From Bacillota bacterium (GTDB lineage: Bacteria; Bacillota; Clostridia; Christensenellales; Aristaeellaceae), in the NCBI GenBank assembly GCA_023402355.1, contig JAEXCG010000144.1:1-9117 (forward strand): a stretch of 9,117 bases of DNA. Reading direction: 5' to 3'. The position numbers and the translations under genes were made by a program. Below are positions 1 to 5,496 of this stretch, in pieces (position 1 is the first letter of the stretch; each line of letters begins with the position of its first letter). The notes under the pieces were generated by a model. It was not told where the DNA came from. It made no database searches and saw only the letters and a list, made by a program, of their open reading frames with translations.

Positions 1-176
1 CCTTGTTCATTGCTAATTGTACCTTGCACAAAAGATGAATCTTTGGAAGATAGCAATACCACATTAGCAAAACTGACAGGATTTCCTTTTTCATCAACTA
101 ATGAGCCGGAAACACTCTGTGCGTCAATAACAATAGAATTTAATAATAATCCGAGCAATAAAATCAGTGTCCTCAT
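1..176 (-). CDS. Outer-membrane beta-barrel / TonB-receptor-like protein, N-terminal fragment
   Basis: Only the first 58 codons lie in the window; the gene runs off its left edge. The reading starts at the ATG at 174-176 with a hydrophobic signal peptide of about 19 residues ending in an Ala-Gln junction (IDAQ). It continues with SVSGSLVDEKGNPVSFANVV, the typical first strands of a carboxypeptidase-regulatory-like (CarboxypepD_reg) domain. In Bacteroidetes this domain usually sits at the N-terminus of outer-membrane beta-barrel or SusC/TonB-dependent proteins, so the complete protein is probably a large outer-membrane barrel. It follows the radical SAM gene on the same strand after 203 bases and has its own candidate promoter. 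A role as receptor, exit channel or immunity factor for the peptide product is inference from position only. The barrel itself is not visible, so another secreted protein with this domain remains possible. Confidence 0.78.
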   Translation of the reverse strand, partial: MRTLILLLGLLLNSIVIDAQSVSGSLVDEKGNPVSFANVVLLSSKDSSFVQGTISNEQ

Positions 177-223
177 ATATTCTATACTTTTTAATTATTC
201 GTGCCTATTTCGTCATTTTTACA

Positions 224-252
224 CAAATATATAATCATTATTATTTATCAAA
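224..252 (-). promoter_or_regulatory. Candidate Bacteroidetes sigma-ABfr promoter for the beta-barrel gene
   Basis: Reading leftward there is TTTG (249-252 on the complement), a 17-base spacer, then TATATTTG (224-231). The second box is an exact match to the Bacteroidetes -7 consensus TAnnTTTG, and the first matches the -33 TTTG box. The spacer is slightly shorter than the usual 19 or so bases. Transcription would start a few bases further left, giving an untranslated leader of about 40 bases before the ATG at 176. This suggests that the barrel gene can be expressed separately from the precursor/maturase transcript. Confidence 0.5.
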
Positions 253-379
253 ACAACATTTATGCAAGCGAGAGAGATTATTTTCATCCACAATACTCCC
301 ATGCACTATTTGTTCCATGTCCTATATCTAATAAATGCATAATTATTATTAACAACATGAATTCCATAATTCATTCTTT

Positions 380-1681
380 CTATTTATTACAATATGATAT
401 AGAAGAAGTAAATGACCGTCCTTCATAAACAGGTTTCAATCTGCAATTCTTCATTACACACACCGCATGAAGTTTGCAATTTCTGCAATCAGTCAAATCC
501 TCCAAAGTCAAATTTCCCCTAAAAATATTCCATTTAGAAGATTTCCAAATCACATCCAAATTTTGATCTATTAAATTCCCCATTTTATATTCAGGATTAT
601 CAATTCCATAAATACAAGGATACACATTAAAATTCTCATCAATGGCAATAAGTGAATTTCCAGCGGCACAAACAATTTTATTGTCATGAGAGTTTGATTT
701 TAAAGCAGAATCGTCTGCTAAGATAATTCTTTTATTATATTTTCCCTTCTGATTCAGATATAATTTATAAACATTATCATTTTCCTGTTCTGACAAAACA
801 ATATTAGTATTCTGATTCATTCTACCCATAGGTCTTAGCCTGTTTAAGAACAAAGTTTGTGCTCCAAGCTCATTCAAAGAATAGTCTATTATTTCATCGA
901 TCTGGCATAAATTCTTTTTATTAATTGTGCAAGTGATGCTAAATTTAATATCTTCTAAACTTAAAATTTTAAGTATTCTTATCAATTTATCAAATGCTCC
1001 CTTACCTCTAATAAAATCATGGGTATCACTTGTCATTCCATCAAGTGAGATTCCCAATTGTATGTGCCCTTTTTTAATCATATCAATTCTTTGCTTATTT
1101 AATAATAAAGCATTAGTCAAAATGATAGTTTCGAAGTGACACTGAATGGCTTTAAAAAGAAAATTATCAATATCAGGGTGAGAAAAAGGTTCTCCTCCTG
1201 TAATTTTTAAAGTTTGGATATTTGCAGCTTCAAATTGGGACAAAATTCGATCTGTATCAGACGAACTAATTCTTTTCACTTCAAAAGAAGGAGAAGAACC
1301 TTCAAAACAATGTTTACAAGCTAAATTACAATGTTTAGTAATCAAAAAATCAACTCTCTCAGGACTATATGCAGTATATGAAGAAAGATCTTTAGATATT
1401 TTGTATTTCACAAATGGTCCTTTAAAGTTATTTGCCATAACTAACAAGTCGAAAAACTCGTCCTTCTCAATGAAATGATAAAAATCTGACAGATCAATAT
1501 TACGCACATTAAACTCTTCAATCAAATGTTCAAGAGAATAAGATTGTTTTCTAAATTGCTCAAGAATAAAGAATAATTTATACGATATTGTATAACTCCT
1601 TAACGTTTTCTTGTTATATAAACGATAACAATCGTTTAACTCCTGACGAAGCACATAATTATTATTTAACGTATATAGCAT
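380..1681 (-). CDS. Radical SAM/SPASM peptide maturase with PqqD-like N-terminal domain
   Basis: This 433-residue enzyme is predicted to modify the precursor peptides encoded just upstream, in the cytoplasm, using S-adenosylmethionine and iron-sulfur clusters. Residues 1-75 resemble a PqqD-like RiPP recognition element (an LYN..T..SY motif near 21-34, then helices with a SLEHLIEEF stretch), which in related enzymes grips the leader. The radical SAM core follows: cluster motif CX3CX2C at Cys118/122/125, TGGEP at 161-165 and ISLDG at 211-215. The C-terminal SPASM domain has Cys338, 356, 399, 402, 408, 413 and 431, enough for two auxiliary clusters; the 408-413 spacing is CX4C instead of the common CX3C. 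The start at 1681 is supported by the N-terminal domain match. Known relatives make thioether, C-C or epimerised products; the exact reaction here cannot be told. Its base composition is AT-rich, like the precursors. Confidence 0.93.
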   Translation of the reverse strand: MLYTLNNNYVLRQELNDCYRLYNKKTLRSYTISYKLFFILEQFRKQSYSLEHLIEEFNVRNIDLSDFYHFIEKDEFFDLLVMANNFKGPFVKYKISKDLSSYTAYSPERVDFLITKHCNLACKHCFEGSSPSFEVKRISSSDTDRILSQFEAANIQTLKITGGEPFSHPDIDNFLFKAIQCHFETIILTNALLLNKQRIDMIKKGHIQLGISLDGMTSDTHDFIRGKGAFDKLIRILKILSLEDIKFSITCTINKKNLCQIDEIIDYSLNELGAQTLFLNRLRPMGRMNQNTNIVLSEQENDNVYKLYLNQKGKYNKRIILADDSALKSNSHDNKIVCAAGNSLIAIDENFNVYPCIYGIDNPEYKMGNLIDQNLDVIWKSSKWNIFRGNLTLEDLTDCRNCKLHAVCVMKNCRLKPVYEGRSFTSSISYCNK

Positions 1682-1702
1682 AATATTTCTTTATTATAAT
1701 TC

Positions 1703-1746
1703 AATATTAGGGGAAATTTCATTTTCAGCAAACTCCCCCTAATATT
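1703..1746 (-). promoter_or_regulatory. 17-bp RNA hairpin between precursor genes and maturase gene
   Basis: The arms AATATTAGGGG (1703-1713) and CCCCTAATATT (1736-1746) are perfect complements. In the leftward transcript the pairing continues inward for six more pairs (1730-1735 with 1714-1719), two of them G-U, leaving a 10-base loop GCUGAAAAUG. The G-U pairs would be C-A mismatches in the opposite strand's RNA, so the structure favours the operon's direction. The stem lies 37 bases after the precursor stop and ends 21 bases before the maturase ATG. The RNA after it has no U tract, so it is not a classical intrinsic terminator. A partial terminator, RNase block or stability element that keeps peptide mRNA in excess over enzyme mRNA is the likely role (inference). 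Confidence 0.7.
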
Positions 1747-1783
1747 AAATTGTTTACAAACATCAAGATCAGCCACATTACCG

Positions 1784-1966
1784 TTAATCCGGCTTGACTT
1801 TTTCTTCGTCTTTTGTTTTTAGCTTATTATTACAGCATTTAACAGCATAACCATCACCTGCAGCTGATTCACTCTGAGATTCAGATTGAACTTCAGCAAT
1901 ACCTCCTGATATAGATTCCATTTCAGAATCGCTAATACCATCAAAAATTGTTTCTTCTGGCTTCAT
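1784..1966 (-). CDS. Double-glycine RiPP precursor peptide, copy 2 (60 residues)
   Basis: This small acidic peptide is the probable substrate of the radical SAM enzyme that follows 102 bases downstream. The leader, residues 1-22, ends in ESISGG, a double-glycine signal of the kind cut by C39 peptidase exporters, one of which is encoded at 5497-7698. The core contains a Ser/Glu/Gln stretch (VQSESQSES, residues 26-34), then GDGYAVKCCNNK (37-48) with adjacent Cys44-Cys45, and a charged tail ending KVKPD. The leader differs from copy 1 at one residue (Ser20 for Ala20). The core block is nearly unchanged up to Lys48, after which the two tails diverge completely. The start at 1966 is the only in-frame ATG; a stop lies ten codons upstream. 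It resembles the Bacteroidales GG-leader radical-SAM-modified precursors in layout, but I cannot assign the product. Confidence 0.86.
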   Translation of the reverse strand: MKPEETIFDGISDSEMESISGGIAEVQSESQSESAAGDGYAVKCCNNKLKTKDEEKVKPD

Positions 1967-2018
1967 AAACTTTAAGTATTTATTAATAAAGGCCTACTCT
2001 ATTAAAGCTTTTCGGCAT
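1824..2018 (-). repeat. Tandem duplication unit, copy 2 (precursor plus 5' leader)
   Basis: This stretch matches 2091-2283 at an offset of about 266 bases. It covers the precursor from codon 48 back to its ATG plus 52 bases upstream. The segment 1910-2018 is identical to the other copy except for two extra single A bases (in the runs near 1990 and 2005). Changes gather in the core codons between 1840 and 1909. Similarity weakens beyond 2018 and is absent below 1824. Confidence 0.9.
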
Positions 2019-2047
2019 TTGCTCCTTTAGCTAGTAAAATCCAAACT

Positions 2048-2233
2048 TTATGTTGTAGGATCTACTGTTTTCTGCTGTTCCTGCTTCCCTTTATTATTAC
2101 AGCATTTAATAGCATAACCATCACCTGCGGCTGATTCTCCTTGAGATTCAGACTGTACTTCAGCAGTCCCCCCTGCTATAGATTCCATTTCAGAATCGCT
2201 AATACCATCAAAAATTGTTTCTTCTGGCTTCAT
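2048..2233 (-). CDS. Double-glycine RiPP precursor peptide, copy 1 (61 residues)
   Basis: This is the promoter-proximal member of the tandem precursor pair. Leader residues 1-22 end in ESIAGG. The core has TAEVQSESQGES, then GDGYAIKCCNNK (37-48) with adjacent Cys44-Cys45, and a Gln/Lys-rich tail ending TVDPTT. It is separated from copy 2 by 81 bases that repeat its own untranslated leader. Conservation of the cysteine pair, the Tyr40 neighbourhood and the GG leader beside a radical SAM/SPASM enzyme is what supports a modified, exported peptide. The two cysteines are candidate sites for thioether or other crosslinks (family knowledge, not visible here). A bacteriocin or signalling function is possible but unproven. 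Confidence 0.86.
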   Translation of the reverse strand: MKPEETIFDGISDSEMESIAGGTAEVQSESQGESAAGDGYAIKCCNNKGKQEQQKTVDPTT

Positions 2234-2283
2234 AAACTTTAAGTATTTATTAATAAGGCCTACTCTATTAAGCTTTTCGGCAT
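2091..2283 (-). repeat. Tandem duplication unit, copy 1 (precursor plus 5' leader)
   Basis: Partner of 1824-2018. It includes the 50-base upstream leader 2234-2283, which carries GGCCT, ACTCTATTAA and CTTTTCGGCAT on the plus strand in the same order as the other copy. Keeping the untranslated leader in both copies suggests that it matters for translation or mRNA stability of each precursor, or that the duplication is recent. Confidence 0.9.
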
Positions 2284-2352
2284 CCGCTTCTTTTATCAGT
2301 AAGGTCTGGGCTATAATTATTCAGTGATATAATTATATTTAATTTGATATTG

Positions 2353-2360
2353 CAAGTATA
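2353..2360 (-). promoter_or_regulatory. Candidate -7 box for the precursor/maturase operon
   Basis: Leftward, TATACTTG differs from the Bacteroidetes -7 consensus TAnnTTTG at one position. No TTTG lies 17-21 bases upstream; that interval holds an inverted repeat instead. Transcription from here would give a leader of about 110 bases before the copy 1 precursor ATG. A weak core promoter lacking its -33 box would fit activator control, but the call rests on an eight-base match and is tentative. Confidence 0.3.
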
Positions 2361-2369
2361 ATCCTACAT

Positions 2370-2388
2370 AGTCCGACCATTCCGGACT
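2370..2388. promoter_or_regulatory. Inverted repeat AGTCCG-N7-CGGACT, possible operator
   Basis: This is a perfect 6-base dyad with a 7-base centre, GC-rich in an AT-rich intergenic region. It sits where a -33 element would be for the candidate -7 box at 2353-2360, upstream of the precursor genes. A symmetric DNA site in this position is typical of a dimeric regulator's target. The locus encodes two HTH proteins (2656-4530 and 5106-5342) that could bind it. It could also form a small RNA hairpin; no U tract follows in either direction. Confidence 0.4.
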
Positions 2389-2655
2389 GAATAAAAAAAA
2401 GAATATTTTTAACTTTTTTTGCATTAAAACAAAAAAGCTTACTATTCATCCCAAAGAAGCGTATTCTGTTCGCATTCAATAGGATCAAAACATTTCCAAC
2501 AAAAAGCTACTGAAATTTAATAGAAAATTTTAGGAAATAAAAAGAGAAGACAGACTACACCTGTAACATATTTATAAGAATTCAACATCTTTCCTTTCAC
2601 ATCTCATATATAATACCTACATTTACTACCATTATATATAAAAGACATAATAACT

Positions 2656-4530
2656 ATGAGAAAAAAGAGGGTTATAAATTGGATGGTAATACTAAGCATA
2701 CTTCTTACAGGGTGCAAACAAAAAAAGGATACTTTACAAACTTTGTTGCCTCCACTGGTGAAGGCGGAACACATTATGTATGAATACCCGGATAGTGCAT
2801 TACACATATTGCAAGAAATGCAAATGCCTGCATCCTCGGATAAATTGCAAAAGGCCACATGGGCTTTATTACTAACCCAAGCCAAATACAAAAATTATAT
2901 AGAAGAAGTGGAAGACTCCACTTTAATTAATATAGCATACAATTATTTTATGCAGCAAGAGGATGCGCAACGTAGAGCGATGGTGCTGTATTATAAAGGT
3001 ATATTGTGCAAAAAAGCCGGCAAAACAGAAGAGGCACAAAAACTCTATCTGGCAGCAATAGAGGAAGTAGAGAAGCTAGAAGATTACCAATTGGCACACC
3101 TTATATATGTAGAACTAGGCGAGTTCTATGTTTTTCGAGAATTATATGAGGACGCTTTTAAAAACTTTGAAAAAGCACTTCATTATGCAGAGTTAGCAAA
3201 TAATGATAAATATATATGCTCTTCCTATATTTTTCTTGCAAGAGCTATTTCTGCATTAAACCAAATGAATACTTCGATAGAATATTATCAGAAAGCGATT
3301 CTGTTAGCTGAGAAAATTAAAGATAACTATTTGTGTTCAGGCGCCATGAATGAATTGGCAGGAATATATACGAATATAAAGGATTATCAATCTGCATTGA
3401 AATATGCACAGAAAGCACTACAGATAAATGAAACAGACGAGATTGAATCCTTAGGGCAGAACTTCTTGGGATTAGGTGAAATTTATTACTACCTTGCTAT
3501 TCCTGATTCTGCTTATTACTATTTTAACAAAGCGTTGTATTCTTCAAGTATCTATACAGTTCGTGCAGCTTATCAAGGTTTATATTATGTAAGCCGGGAT
3601 AATCATGAATATGAAAAGATTTCAGTTTATTGCGACCAGCTATTGAATTATCAGGACTCGATACAAACCCTAAATAAAAGTAGAGAATTAGCTGAAATAC
3701 AAAAGAAATACGACCAGCAGAAAATCATCAATGAAAACAGCCAGTTAGAAATGGATAAGAAGAATATGCTTAATATGATATTGCTTGCAGGAATTGGAAT
3801 AGCTATGGGAATAGCAATCATGGTATATGTGTATCAAAAAAAGCTGCTTCGTAAGGAACGTCTACTTCAGAGAAAGGAAGAAGAAATAAACCAGAATACC
3901 ATTAAAATACAAGAGAATGAGATGATAATCGTCCGCAATAGAAACCGGATGGAAGAACTCACCATGCAGATAGAAGAAAACAAAGGAGTACAAGAACAAC
4001 TGGAAGAACAACATAAAGCATTGGTCGAAATACAGCAGCAAAACGAGAGTCTGAAGCAAGAGAATGAAACGCTTCAAAACAATATAGATAAATATTCCTT
4101 TACCTTGAATGAAAAGTCTAATGAGCTGAATAGATTAGAAATTTTGACAAAAGAAAATCAACGGTTACGCGATAGAGAAACCTATCTATCGAACTTACTG
4201 ATAAAGGACATAAGGGTTATTAAGAACTTGAAAGATAAAAAAAGCCCCATCAATATTTTACAATGGGACGAGATTAAAAAGAACATTGATTTGTTGTTTG
4301 ATAACTATACGATACGTTTAAGCCAAGTGATTCCTTCAATGACGGAAAGCGATTTACAAGTATGTTGTCTTATCAAACTTCGTTTTTCTAATCTGGATAT
4401 AGCAGACATACTGAATATCTCTCCTACATCTGTTTCTAAAAGAAAGTTCCGCCTTAAAGAGCGAATTATTCAAAAATTAGGTTCATTAGGCGAAAGCCAT
4501 ACCCTTGATTTATGGCTTTTGGAATTTTAG
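2656..4530 (+). CDS. Membrane-spanning TPR regulator with C-terminal HTH DNA-binding domain
   Basis: This 624-residue protein looks like a one-component transmembrane regulator of a kind common in Bacteroides. The N-terminus is a lipoprotein-type signal: basic start, hydrophobic stretch, then LLTGC with Cys20. Residues about 35-340 form a run of tetratricopeptide repeats (for example GKTEEAQKLYLAAIEEVEKL near 122-141 and YQSALKYAQKALQIN near 244-258), expected outside the inner membrane and suited to binding a peptide or protein. One membrane segment lies at about 371-393, followed by a long coiled coil (about 397-515) rich in Glu/Gln/Lys. The C-terminal part (about 562-605, MTESDLQVCCL then LDIADILNISPTSVSKRKFRL) looks like a LuxR-type helix-turn-helix. 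It diverges from the precursor operon and precedes the DUF3244-like gene, so it probably controls one or both. Its ligand and exact topology, given both a lipobox and an internal segment, are unknown. Confidence 0.9.
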   Translation: MRKKRVINWMVILSILLTGCKQKKDTLQTLLPPLVKAEHIMYEYPDSALHILQEMQMPASSDKLQKATWALLLTQAKYKNYIEEVEDSTLINIAYNYFMQQEDAQRRAMVLYYKGILCKKAGKTEEAQKLYLAAIEEVEKLEDYQLAHLIYVELGEFYVFRELYEDAFKNFEKALHYAELANNDKYICSSYIFLARAISALNQMNTSIEYYQKAILLAEKIKDNYLCSGAMNELAGIYTNIKDYQSALKYAQKALQINETDEIESLGQNFLGLGEIYYYLAIPDSAYYYFNKALYSSSIYTVRAAYQGLYYVSRDNHEYEKISVYCDQLLNYQDSIQTLNKSRELAEIQKKYDQQKIINENSQLEMDKKNMLNMILLAGIGIAMGIAIMVYVYQKKLLRKERLLQRKEEEINQNTIKIQENEMIIVRNRNRMEELTMQIEENKGVQEQLEEQHKALVEIQQQNESLKQENETLQNNIDKYSFTLNEKSNELNRLEILTKENQRLRDRETYLSNLLIKDIRVIKNLKDKKSPINILQWDEIKKNIDLLFDNYTIRLSQVIPSMTESDLQVCCLIKLRFSNLDIADILNISPTSVSKRKFRLKERIIQKLGSLGESHTLDLWLLEF

Positions 4531-4692
4531 TGGAACAGACTGTCCATAAGAGAAACTATTCCAAAATCATAAATAACTAATAATCAACATAATATTTTTC
4601 TCAAGCAGTCCATATATAAGGAAATCAAGTCCACATCTATTTTAAACTAAAACCTTAACTTTATCATCGTTAAAACAACTAAATCAAATAAT

Positions 4693-5085
4693 ATGAAAAC
4701 ACAAAAATTTAAGATTTTAAGCTTACGTATGGCATTACTTACCATACTATTAAGTGGCCTATCAATGCAAAACATATATGCATTCTCTGAGACTACAAAA
4801 AATTTACCTTTAAATGGACGTTGGGAAGTAAAAGCAAGAAGCCTCTCTCCCATCCCCACCGCTTCTTACGATTCCCAATCCATCTACATTGAGAATCCCT
4901 CTCCCAACTGCGACATCACCATTACCATTACCAGCAGCACAGGAGAAGAAGTGTATCGCCAAACCTTCTCAGAGTCACAAACAGCCTATATGGTAATCCG
5001 AATAGGAAATCTTACTTCTGGACAATATACGCTGCAAATGGCCAATAACCAAGGTAATTACTTAACGGGAGTCTTTGGAATCTAA
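4693..5085 (+). CDS. Small secreted DUF3244-like protein
   Basis: This 130-residue protein has a signal peptide (basic MKTQKFK, hydrophobic 13-23, probable cleavage after the AYA motif at residue 30) and a mature part of about 100 residues. That part looks all-beta: RWEVKAR near 43-49, SIYIENPS near 63-70, then CDITITITSSTGEEVYRQTF and a C-terminal half reading IRIGNLTSGQYTLQM. This matches the small Bacteroidales DUF3244 proteins as I remember them, whose function is not established and which often lie near TPR/HTH regulators. It stands 162 bases after the regulator and 20 bases before the small HTH gene, so the latter two probably share a transcript. Base composition is odd: the first 35 or so codons are AT-rich, but block 4861-4920 has 29 G+C of 60, unlike the genes on either side. 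Confidence 0.8.
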   Translation: MKTQKFKILSLRMALLTILLSGLSMQNIYAFSETTKNLPLNGRWEVKARSLSPIPTASYDSQSIYIENPSPNCDITITITSSTGEEVYRQTFSESQTAYMVIRIGNLTSGQYTLQMANNQGNYLTGVFGI

Positions 5086-5105
5086 CTCTTAAAAGAAAAA
5101 ATATA

Positions 5106-5342
5106 ATGATAAAAGTTGACCTAAAGAAGATTTTCTATATGGATTATCTTATCCATATTAGAAAAACAGGCACAGCCGCAGAATTTGCAACAAAGGTAGG
5201 TGTAGCACGCTCTACGTTTTTTGAATATATGGATTATATGCGTAATGAGCTCAATATAGTGATACTTTACGACAGATCTGCCAAAACCTATTATTATAGT
5301 AACAAAGGGCTATACGATTCATTGAAACAATGGATTGCATAG
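5106..5342 (+). CDS. Small winged helix-turn-helix DNA-binding protein (78 residues)
   Basis: This is a stand-alone DNA-binding domain with no sensor part. Residues 8-20 form a first helix (KIFYMDYLIHIRK). GTAAEFATKVGVARSTFFEY (22-41) is a classic helix-turn-helix with VGVARST as turn and recognition helix, and VILYDRSAKTYYYSNKG (52-68) fits a beta-hairpin wing. Similar single-domain HTH proteins occur beside C39 exporters and GG-leader peptides in Bacteroidetes (family memory). The start at 5106 follows the DUF3244-like stop by 20 bases, with an A-rich stretch in place of a strong ribosome site. Likely role: local regulator of the exporter or precursor operon, perhaps acting at the AGTCC sites (inference). 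Confidence 0.85.
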   Translation: MIKVDLKKIFYMDYLIHIRKTGTAAEFATKVGVARSTFFEYMDYMRNELNIVILYDRSAKTYYYSNKGLYDSLKQWIA

Positions 5343-5362
5343 GTTAACCACAGTCCATACTC

Positions 5363-5449
5363 ACCACAAATTACACGAATTAACGCACGCTTAATCCCAG
5401 CAAGCTGATTCTTATGCTTTGCACGATTCCGCTGTGTGTAACTTGTGGT
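5363..5449. repeat. Long-armed inverted repeat in the spacer before the exporter gene
   Basis: ACCACAAATTACAC (5363-5376) pairs with GTGTAACTTGTGGT (5436-5449): 13 of 14 positions, with a 59-base interior. It occupies most of the 154-base spacer between the HTH gene and the C39 exporter. The CACAAATTACACGAATTAA wording of the left arm recalls intergenic sequence that I have seen repeatedly in Bacteroides genomes, so this may be a small dispersed repeat (from memory, unverified). A weak promoter-like pair (TTTG at 5418, TAACTTGT at 5439) overlaps the right arm. Confidence 0.55.
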
Positions 5450-5496
5450 AAACTAACAAATCGGCTGACACGCAAAGTAAAACAGAAGAAACGATT

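Larger units (their letters stand above)
2284..2655. other. Divergent intergenic region between precursor operon and TPR regulator
   Basis: This strongly AT-rich spacer with no convincing gene on either strand lies between two divergently transcribed arms, so both sets of control signals should be here. Leftward signals are the tentative -7 box and the AGTCCG dyad. It also holds AT-rich near-palindromes (TATAATTAT near 2312 and 2328) and adjoining A8 and T7 runs (2393-2400, 2414-2420) likely to bend DNA. I found no clear TTTG / TAnnTTTG pair for the rightward regulator gene. Confidence 0.6.

Noticed and set aside
10..428. Rightward open frames across 10-234 and 201-428
   Set aside because: They run antisense to the barrel gene and the maturase end, have low-complexity Ile/Asn/Tyr composition and match no family; they follow from AT-rich sequence.
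1986..2018. Tiny upstream frame (MPKSFNRVGLY) with a good AAAGGAG site before the copy 2 precursor
   Set aside because: The matching frame in copy 1 starts MPKS but shifts and stops after seven residues because of a single-base indel, and its ribosome site is weaker, so no peptide is conserved. Attenuation by translation is possible but unsupported.
2312..2337. Repeated TATAATTAT words in the divergent intergenic region
   Set aside because: Short self-complementary AT words are expected in sequence this AT-rich; no spacing or extension makes them stand out.
4531..4562. Possible terminator after the TPR regulator (TGGAACAG with CTATTCCA)
   Set aside because: The stem has a mismatch and a long interior, and is followed by AAAATCAT with no T run, so it is not a convincing intrinsic terminator.
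4593..4663. TATTTTTC and TAACTTTA as -7 boxes for the DUF3244-like gene
   Set aside because: Each differs from TAnnTTTG at the end and neither has TTTG at a workable distance upstream.
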